Source: a virus. Taken from it: 28,464 nucleotides of DNA. The translations under genes and the position numbers were made by a program. The notes beneath the pieces are model-generated. The model was not told where the DNA came from and ran no database searches. It worked only from the letters and a program-made list of their open reading frames with translations. The stretch covers positions 1 through 28,464 of IMG/VR virus record IMGVR_UViG_3300040815_002608; one strand, 5' to 3'. Below are positions 8,222-17,500 of the stretch, piece after piece. Numbering within the stretch: position 1 is the stretch's first letter; every line of letters starts with the position of its first letter.

Positions 8222-10021
8222 ATGCCAAAAAATAAGAACATAGCAGTTAAATACACAAGCAGAGACTTTGAGAGCATCAAACAAGACTTGGTTGAATACG
8301 CAAAGAGATACTATCCGGATGGATACAGAGACTTCTCAGCGGCTTCTTTTGGATCTCTTGTATTAGACACCGTAGCATATACAGGTGACATTTTATCATA
8401 TTATCTGGACTATCATGTAAATGAAAGCTTCCTAGATACTTCGCTTGAATTTGATAATATCAGAAAGCATGCGAGAGCATTGGGATACAAGTTTGCAGGA
8501 ACCCCATCATCATTTGGAACTGTTTCTCTATTCATTTTGTGCCCCGCTAATACCGACGGCACAGCACCTGATCAAACTTATCTTCCAATATTGAAAGCAG
8601 GGACTTCGTTCTCAACATCAGACGGAGGTAACTTCATACTCTCAGAAGATGTGGACTTTGCGGATGCATCATCGGATATCGTAGCAGCTAGATTCGACTC
8701 TTCAACTGGAGCAACAACTTATTTTGCTGTTCGTAACTTCGGTCAAGTTCAATCTGGTGTATTGAATATTGCAACTGTTGACCTTCTGAATTCTGCTTTT
8801 GAGCGCTTCAAAAAAGTTCGTGTTGGGGCATCAAATATATCTCAAATCATTTCTGTGTATGACACCGAAGGCAACCGATATTATGAAGTTGATAACCTTT
8901 CTCAAGAAGTGGTATTCGTTGAGACCACAAATCAAAATGCAGCCACCGATGGCGTTCGCTCTATTCTCAAGCCATTTGCAACCACAAGAAGGTTCACTGT
9001 TGAACAAGATGATACTGGGACATATCTTCAATTTGGTTTTGGTTCTGAGGACGAAGACGATGGTGGTATCACAGATCCGTCTAGAGTAGCTCTCAAAATG
9101 CAAGGCAAAGATTATGTTAGTTCCAAATCTTTCGATCCTACAAAGCTTTTGTCGACCAATAAGCTCGGTATAGCACCATCAAACACTCAGTTGTCAATTG
9201 TATATCGCTCAAACTCTCCACAGAGCACGAACGTAGCAGCTAACAGTATCTCAAACGTTGGTACAAAGACGTTTATATTTGATGATATCACAGTTCTCAC
9301 AAACTCACAAAGACTATTTGTTGAGAGTTCGTTGGAGGTTAACAATGATGACCCAATAACCTCAATCAATGTCGATATCTCAACCGAAGAACTTAAACAG
9401 AGAGCAAAGTCTCATTACGCTACACAGAATAGAGCGGTCACAAAACAAGACTACGAGTCACTGGTATACAATATGCCTCCTCAATATGGTGCAGTTTCAA
9501 GAGCTAATATCATCAATGACCCTTCATCGACAAACAGAAAGTTGTCACTTTATGTAATTTCTCAAAATAATAACGGCATTTTGGAGATGACCAATTCAAC
9601 AACCAAGAACAATATCAAAAACTGGCTCAACCAATACAAAGCGATGAACGATCAGATTGAGATATATGATCCTAAGATAGTTAACTTTCGCATTGAGTTC
9701 ACCGTAATGGTTGATAAGCGTTTCTCACAAGACGCAGTTCTTAGACAGTGTATTAGTGAGGTCAAAAGCTTATATAGCGATAAGATGTATATTGGAGAAC
9801 CGCTTTACGTGACAAGAGTGTATGAGATTCTAAACAGAGTAGACGGTGTTGTTGACGTGCGCAAGGTGAAGGTATATAACAAAACAGGTGGCGCATATTC
9901 AAGCGTTAACTTAGATATGGACAAGGTTCTTTCCAAAGACGGCACGTTCTTTCATACACCAGACAATACAATCTTGGAACTTAGATTTCCAGACGAAGAC
10001 ATCAAAGGGATAGCAAAGTAA
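8222..10021 (+). CDS. gp6: Baseplate wedge protein, T4 gp6 / P2 gpJ-like
   Basis: A 599-residue protein, close to T4 gp6 (about 660) and longer than P2 gpJ (about 300). The N-terminus carries the family opening YTSRDFESIKQDLVEYAKRY (residues 11-30). It is followed by the helical SFGSLVLDTVAYTGDILSYY segment, typical of baseplate-J-like wedge proteins. The middle is beta-rich. Around residues 390-425 is the family's second helical stretch (ELKQRAKSHYATQNRAVTKQDYESLV). The C-terminus has the ferredoxin-like region and the usual ending (RVDGVVDVRKVKVY, then FHTPDNTILELRFPDEDIKG). In contractile baseplates this protein forms the wedge ring and contacts gp25 and gp7/gpI. It directly follows gp25, as expected. 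Its stop TAA overlaps the next ATG (TAATG at 10019-10023), which suggests translational coupling. Confidence 0.9.
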   Translation: MPKNKNIAVKYTSRDFESIKQDLVEYAKRYYPDGYRDFSAASFGSLVLDTVAYTGDILSYYLDYHVNESFLDTSLEFDNIRKHARALGYKFAGTPSSFGTVSLFILCPANTDGTAPDQTYLPILKAGTSFSTSDGGNFILSEDVDFADASSDIVAARFDSSTGATTYFAVRNFGQVQSGVLNIATVDLLNSAFERFKKVRVGASNISQIISVYDTEGNRYYEVDNLSQEVVFVETTNQNAATDGVRSILKPFATTRRFTVEQDDTGTYLQFGFGSEDEDDGGITDPSRVALKMQGKDYVSSKSFDPTKLLSTNKLGIAPSNTQLSIVYRSNSPQSTNVAANSISNVGTKTFIFDDITVLTNSQRLFVESSLEVNNDDPITSINVDISTEELKQRAKSHYATQNRAVTKQDYESLVYNMPPQYGAVSRANIINDPSSTNRKLSLYVISQNNNGILEMTNSTTKNNIKNWLNQYKAMNDQIEIYDPKIVNFRIEFTVMVDKRFSQDAVLRQCISEVKSLYSDKMYIGEPLYVTRVYEILNRVDGVVDVRKVKVYNKTGGAYSSVNLDMDKVLSKDGTFFHTPDNTILELRFPDEDIKGIAK

Positions 10022-11514
10022 TGGCAATTAAAAGATATTTCGCAGAAGCGGACAATACAATAACAAATGCATTTCAAGAAAACCTCACAGTTAGAGGCAC
10101 AGGCTCTAATATGGGCCAAGCAGATATCCTTGAAGTGTTCTCAATCTATGCACAGGAAAGTTCAACTTCGACAGAACTCGCTCGCATCTTGATCAAGTTT
10201 CCAGTTGATGATATCCAAACAGATATTGACAACGGAGTTATTCCAAGCACAGGTGTAACATATCACCTCAAGATGTTCAACGCTCGTCATCCGTGGACTC
10301 TCCCAAAGAACTACGACCTTGAGATTCTCGCTGTATCTGCGTCTTGGGAAGAAGGAAATGGTCTTGATATGGAGAACTATTCTGATGAGACATATGGAGG
10401 TATTGGTTCAAACTGGGTCAATGCATCTTCTGGTGCTGCATGGGATGAGCAAGGTGGAGACTATCATGCTTCTCCGTTTTTTCTTGCTTCATTTGACAAA
10501 GGCGACGAAGATGTTGATGTCAACGTTACAAGTCTTGTAGAAGAATGGCTGGATACTACAAAAGAAAATCATGGCTTTGGTATCAAACTTTCATCTTCAT
10601 ATGAAGCCTCCTCATCAGCAAACCCTTCTGGTGCTGAGATATCATATTACACAAAGAAGTTCTTTGCTCGTTCTTCTGAGCATTTCTTCGATAGACCTGT
10701 ATTGGAAGCACGTTGGGATTCAACAAGACGAGATAATCGTGGTAATCTCTACTTCAGTTCTTCTTTGGCTCCTGCTGCTGAGAACCTAAACACACTCTAT
10801 ATGTATAACTACATTAGAGGAAAACTTCGCGATATTGCTGGAGATTCTGCCGCTAGACCCGTTCTAAACCTTTACAAGTCTTCTGGGTCTGCCCCTGAAG
10901 GTGACGCGCTTTATTTCCGTGATTCTTCCAACAATGCGGTAAATTTTCTTTCTGCATCACGAGAAGACACTGGGGTTTACAAAGCAACCTTCTCTGTAAC
11001 AGGTGGAGTTGTTGATACAACCTATCCATACCTTGTTGATGTTTGGACAATGTCTGGGAGTGAACTCCATACAGGTTCGGTTATCGTTCCTAACGACCAT
11101 GGCTTCTCAAACTATAACCCGAACACCAAGTATGTTGTAAACGTCAAGAACCTCAAGCCAAAATACACAAGAGGTCAAACTGAGCGTTTCCGACTTTATG
11201 TGAGAGAAAAGAATTGGTCTCCGAACATTTATACTGTTGCAAAGTCAACACCGGAGAACACATTGATAGAAAGTGCATCGTATCAAATAACGAGAGCACA
11301 AGATAAGAAGATAGTGATACCATACGGAACTGGCTCAACTGCTGAGACCATGCTTTCATATGACTCTGATGGAAACTACTTTGATTTAGATATGGACTTA
11401 TTAGAGGCTGGATATACTTACGAGTTGAAGTTGTCTTTCTACGAAGACTCACTATCGTCATACAGAGAACAGCCCTATACATTTAAAATCAGAGTAGAAC
11501 AAGATGAGTATTAA
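10021..11514 (+). CDS. Tail/baseplate protein with N-terminal DNRLRE-like domain
   Basis: A 497-residue, beta-rich protein. Residues about 45-215 match the DNRLRE / CBM96-type jelly-roll pattern: TELARILIKFPVDDI (51-65), then ASWEEGNGLDME, and VDVNVTSLVEEWLDTTKENH (from residue 165) leading to GFGIKLSS. Next come an FFARSSEHFFDRPVLEARW strand, an Ig-like middle part and a second beta domain from about 375 (RGQTERFRLYVREKNW) to the end. DNRLRE domains are linked to carbohydrate binding and to cell-surface or extracellular proteins. In this position the protein is probably an adhesin-like baseplate component or an adaptor between the wedge and the large receptor-binding proteins. Overlap with both neighbours (1 nt upstream, 11 nt downstream) indicates coordinated translation; AAAGGGA lies 10 nt before the start. 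Ligand and exact role are not visible. Confidence 0.75.
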   Translation: MAIKRYFAEADNTITNAFQENLTVRGTGSNMGQADILEVFSIYAQESSTSTELARILIKFPVDDIQTDIDNGVIPSTGVTYHLKMFNARHPWTLPKNYDLEILAVSASWEEGNGLDMENYSDETYGGIGSNWVNASSGAAWDEQGGDYHASPFFLASFDKGDEDVDVNVTSLVEEWLDTTKENHGFGIKLSSSYEASSSANPSGAEISYYTKKFFARSSEHFFDRPVLEARWDSTRRDNRGNLYFSSSLAPAAENLNTLYMYNYIRGKLRDIAGDSAARPVLNLYKSSGSAPEGDALYFRDSSNNAVNFLSASREDTGVYKATFSVTGGVVDTTYPYLVDVWTMSGSELHTGSVIVPNDHGFSNYNPNTKYVVNVKNLKPKYTRGQTERFRLYVREKNWSPNIYTVAKSTPENTLIESASYQITRAQDKKIVIPYGTGSTAETMLSYDSDGNYFDLDMDLLEAGYTYELKLSFYEDSLSSYREQPYTFKIRVEQDEY

Positions 11515-14500
11515 AAGTTTATTTAACAACAAGACAAAGACAGTTGAGAATGCTTCAAGCGGAAGTGCAGATGTAGAGTCAAAAGACTTCATTCTCTCAA
11601 CAACGCAGCGTAATGAAACGTTCCAACCGTTCATTGACTTTGCTTCTGCATCCAACTTTGCAAAGTTTGGTTCAGCCGAAGAGTATTACAAGAACGCTAT
11701 TGAGAGAATTCACAATGAGTATCCATATGATGGCTCTGAGAATGAGAAACTTCAATTCGAACTCTCATCGTCTTATCTTGACAAGTATATTTTAGATAAC
11801 CGATACCCAAAGACAAACGGTTATATCAACCTATCACACGGTGGATGGGGAACTCAACAGTCTGAAGCTGACGGTTATGGTTTGTCTGATAACAATGAAT
11901 ACATCTTCATGAGAGGTGGTATTCATGTTCCCGATGAAAATACAGACTCTGAATTGAGAAAGTGGTTTGATAAGTCTGTCGTGTATGATGAAGATAAAAA
12001 CAGAGTATCAAGTCTCAAGATGGACTTAGCTCAAGGTATCACAACAGAGTTCTGGCTAAAGAAAGATGCATTTGATCTTGCAAAGACCGAGAAAGAAGTT
12101 ATCCTTGACCTTTGGAATGGTGAAGCATCATCCTCGTCTGACTATGGTCGTTTTACTCTTGCTCTATCCGGTACAGCAAATGGCGAAGATACTTTCATCG
12201 TGACCCTGCAATCTGGAACTGACGGTTTCTATGAGCAGTCTATCGGAACAGCAACAGTTACAACCTCATCACTATCTGATTGGCATCACTATGCTTTGAG
12301 TTTTGTATCCGCTTCTTCAACCATCACAGGACGCTTGTATGTTGACGGAGAACTTAACGAGAGCAAATCTCTTGGTTCAACAGGTATTGACGAGATTGGC
12401 GGTCTTATCAATGGTTACATCGGCGCTCTTCAAACTTCACCATCTGGTTCATCTGCTGTTCAATACGCTGGCAAGCTAAGTGCAAGCATTGACGACTTCC
12501 GTTATTGGAAGACCCGAAGAACCTCAAGACAAATTTATAATAATTGGTATCGTCATGTTGGCGGTGGAACAAACACAGATGACGCAAACGTATATCTAGG
12601 TGTATATTATAAGTTCAACGAAGGAGTTGTTGGTAATACTTCTATAGACTCCAGTGTATTAGACTACTCAGGTCGACTTGTAAACGGTTCATGGACAGGT
12701 TATTCTTCTGGTGCTCGTTCAACTGACTCTGCTTTCGTTGAATCTGGACTTTTAACTTCCGAACCTAAAGACCCAATCATCTATAGCTCACATTCTGATG
12801 TTGTGTCTCTAAAAGAAGAATTGATGACTTCTGGTAGTGCACATGATCGTGAAAATCCTGCTCTGCTATACAACAAGGTTCCACAATGGATTAGAGACGA
12901 AGATGAAGCAAACGACTTCACAACAAAGAAATTATATCAAATCATTGCTAGCTACTTCGACACACTTCACGTTCAAATTGGAGCGTTGCCTCATCTCAAG
13001 AATAAAGTATATCCGGAGTCAAATTACAAACCTTTACCTTTCGCCGACCGTTTGCTTGAAGACAAAGGTCTTATCGTAGCAAACCTTTTTGCTGACTCTG
13101 ATGTTTTGGAAGCATTTGGCGACCGAGACCTCAATCAAGTTCAATTTGAGAAGAAAGTAACTGATATCAAGAACCAAATCTATACAAATATCTATAACAA
13201 CCTTGAAGACATCTATAAACACAAAGGAACAGAGGGTGCTATTCGCAATATGCTTCGTTGCTTTGGTATCGATGATGAACTGGTCAAACTAAACGTATAC
13301 ACAGATGAAGGAACTCACTACTTCTCGGATGCTTTCAAACATACAAGTATCAATAAGAAGTATGTTGATTTCAACAAGAAAGAGAATCTTGGCGGCTCTA
13401 TCTTCCAAACAAGCTCTGCTAATCACTCATTGACTTATACTTCAGGCTCCGGAGATGAAAAACTTGAGCAATACAATGCTATGTCAAGTGAAGTATCTAT
13501 TATTGCACCAAAGAAACTTGGTTTTTTCGATGAAGGTCACTTCGACACACCATTCCTAAGTGCATCTGTATTTGGTATGCACACTGCTGGGCCTGTATCC
13601 TCAGACTATACTTGGGGCGCATCTGCAACAATTGAGACTCCACAATACGCTTCCATACCATTTGATATGGTTACAAGTTCTAGTTTAGAGCATCAAGCAG
13701 AATTAGAGTTAACAGCAGGCTCGGATACAGCGCTTATTGTTTCTGCTGATCCAAATCAGGCTTTAACAACAGATCCATCAACAATAGATCATATTATCTA
13801 TACAGGTTCATATGGTCTCGCATTTAGAGCCAGTGGTTCAACAGGCGGCGCAAACGGACCATTCGCAAATCAGAACTCATATTCTGGTGCAGACAAATCT
13901 AACCTATCATTGACTTTTTGGCTATCTGGCTCTGGTGAAAACGCTCCATCTGATACTGTCCTATTTGTGTTTCAAAGAAATACATTGCCACGAGATGTTT
14001 TCGCATTGACAGTTAATAATGGAGACTTCGAAGTTTTTATATCCTCTTCTGGAGGTACAAACACTATCACTTATGACACAAACCACGCAATTGCTGATGG
14101 TTGGACTCACTACGCTCTTGTATTTAGCGACACAACAGAACCGGTGATGTATAAAAATGCTAGCCTTGTAACAACATCGGGATATTCAGATCCAGGTGGC
14201 ACTGTCGCTAACATTCAAAGATTCTTGGTTTACTTAGACGAAGAAACAGCATATCAAGATATTGTTGTTTGGACTAAACAGCTTACTTCTGCAGATGTAT
14301 CCAACCTGTATGGTAACGGAAACTGGGTCAATCCTACTTCTGTAAGTGCGTCATCAATTAATGACTGGTATAAGTACGGCTATGAAGACTATTGGTCTGG
14401 CTTAGGTTTTTCCGAAGGCGATACTCTGGGTGCCTCAACTTATACTATCTCATCTTCATACTCTGCTGGCTCTGGAAATGACTTGGGTATCTTATCTAGT

Positions 14501-17500
14501 ACGAGAGCACAACAGTTTAAGTTCACTTTAGGTAATAACCCTTTCGGAGATGCTAAGAGTGACACCACAATAAGAAACGAATTGACTGCTGCTCTCAATA
14601 ATGTATTCTCAGCAAACTTTGGGAACACAACTTATACTGGAGCAGATGGCGCAACAGCAACCTTTACACTTCAATCCGGCTCAACAGGCCCAGCAACTGT
14701 AAGTGCCTCTGAAGTATCATCAAGCTTTATTATCGGCACTCTGAATGACGGAGATCCTTTGGAAACAGTCATCGATGGCAACGACACTGCTAACTTCCAA
14801 GTCTATTTGGTAAGAGATGAACTTGAATCATCAAGCGGTAAGTTCTTGCTTAAAGATTACGATGGAAATATCACACTTGAGAGTCCGGTATATAAAGAAG
14901 TATACTCTAACGAGCCTTGGAATATCTCGGTGAGAGTAAAGCCGGAAGACTATCCTATCGCTGGTAATGTCGTAACCTCATCAAACAGAGACTACGTGCT
15001 TGAGTTTTACGGAGTAAATCATGCTTTTGATACAGTAAAGAATGAATTCTTCTTAACACAAAGTCTCAACTATGAAACTGGTTCTGCTTACCTGTCAAGT
15101 GCAAAGCGCTTCTATGTTGGTTCTCACAGAACAAACTTTACAGGAAGCGTTCTAGAACAAACAGATATCAAAGCAGGTCGTTTCAATCTATGGTATGACT
15201 ATGTTGGTAATGATGAAGTCAAACTTCATAACAGAGATGTATCAAGCAAAGGTAACAAGCGAACAGCGCGTCCTTCCACAATGTTCTCAAAGGACTTGGA
15301 AGGCTACGAAATACCAACTTATGAATTGCTAGCAGCAGATTGGGACTTTGAATTGGTATCAACATCAGATAGTTCTGGTGAGTTCATAACTGTTGACGCA
15401 TCAAGCGGCTCAACTGATACACGATATGGTTGGATAGACAACATTGTAAGACGTGAACATAGAGCAAAAGGCTTTGGCTTCCCTGCTTCTACAACTATCG
15501 CTGCGAATGAAATCGTATATTCATCAAAGAAAGAACTTCCTGAGATTGGCTATAGCGCTGATGGTGTGACTATCAAAGGAGAACAAGAAGAATACTTCAT
15601 CGAAGATGAAGATGTAAGTGATAACTTCTATGCTCTTGAGAAGAGCATGTATCAAACCATCTCTGAAGAAATGATGAGAACACTTTCAACTGCGCAAGAA
15701 ATGTCAAACCTCATGGGTGAGGCTGTTGAACGATATCGTCTTGAATACAAGAAACTCAATCATGTTCGCCGTATGTTCTTCGAAGATGTTGAGCAAGATC
15801 CAGACTTCGATAAATTCACAGAATACTTCAAGTGGATTGACTCTTCGGTATCCTATATGGTATCTCAGATGTTCCCAATGAGCGTTCGCTTCTCAAAAGG
15901 CATCTCAGATGTTGTTGAATCTCATCTGTTTGAGAGAAACAAATATCAAAACAAGTTCCCACTGATCACAACTCATACAGCGACAGAAGGCCGCGCAGTT
16001 GGTATCGGCCAATCGAAATACCGTTGGGAGTTCGGACATGCGCCTGTTGAAGCCGGCGCTGGAGACAATGATAACTGTCTATGGCAAAAGGAACGCGCTG
16101 AGAGAACCGACATCCCTGAGCGTGAGACCATAAGACAAGTTATTGGTAATAGAAACAATGCAGAAGGTACAACTGTATCTGGTAGTAGCGGTCTATACAC
16201 AACATCAACATACGGTATTCGTCGTTTCTCCGAGACAATACAAATGAAGTCCGTGATATCTCAAACATTCCATCCGGGTATTAACTCAACATTGCAGAAA
16301 GATAGAGACTATGTTTGGTCAACAACACAAAGACACTCTTCATTATCAAGCGAAGGTTTTCCTGTTAACGTTCTTCTCGTTGGAGCAGGTGAAGGTCAAG
16401 GTATTGAGTTGCCTGTTGAGTGTGATGATGTTGAGAAGCCAAACCAAAAGAAAAAGTTCAACACCATCGTTAACGTTGGTAAACACTCTGAGGGTTCACC
16501 AGGCGGTACATTTACACCCATAGATGATTCCAACTCATATGAATACTCTGTAAAAGGTGCCTTTAAGCTTCCGTTTGAGATCTATTCTGGCTCTGTTACA
16601 ACCGGTTACAACGCTAGAATATCTTCTGGATATAAGTCTGATGCTGTTGTAACAAACCTGCACACAGATACAACAGACTTCTCAAATGATATTCCGTTGC
16701 AAGGTCCATTTACACAGCAGTGGGTTGGTGGCCACCAAGCAAGACATGTTGACTTGAACAGATATGATACTTCTCTTTATGATGAGGAAGCAGAAGCTGC
16801 GCCTGCAAATAATATTCACAACCTTTATACGAGACCAGAAGCATGGAGATTCCTTGTTGTTGAATCTGGTGGAGACTCCGATGGCGCTCTTGGTTTAACA
16901 GATCCACAATATGGTGTTACGGCAATCTTCGGACATCCGAACTCTGGAAGCTATCCTGATGCTGCTAAAAAAGCAGCCACATTGTATAGAGATGGCCGCA
17001 CAAAACGCGCTATGAACATCGCCAATATACAAACCACTACCTCAAGTGTTAACCACGGAAATTTCACGGAAAATTACGAAATAGTGAGTGTTGCTGGTGG
17101 CAAGAAAGAGAACAACCTGTTCTTCCGGAAGAATAGTGAGACACATGACTTTTTACCTGATGCTATTGGCGATATTCTTCCTGAGACAACGAACTATCAA
17201 ACATTGATTGGTGTATCCAACCATCCAAGTGGAAATGTGTTTGGCGTTGGGGAATCAAATATATTGAATGCTGTCGTAGAAAATGCACTTGAGGGTTCAC
17301 CTGCATCGATGTCCTTTATAATGGCTGCTCCAACTTATATATCACAACAAACAGCCCCTTCGTTTTTAGAAGTAACTGGGGCATCAACAGAGGTATTGGT
17401 TGAGACGGTAAATACAGAGACCTATGATACTGGTACGGATATAATAGTTGAGTCAAATAGAAGAGCTTTTAGATCATTTGGTACCTCAGAAGCATTATCA

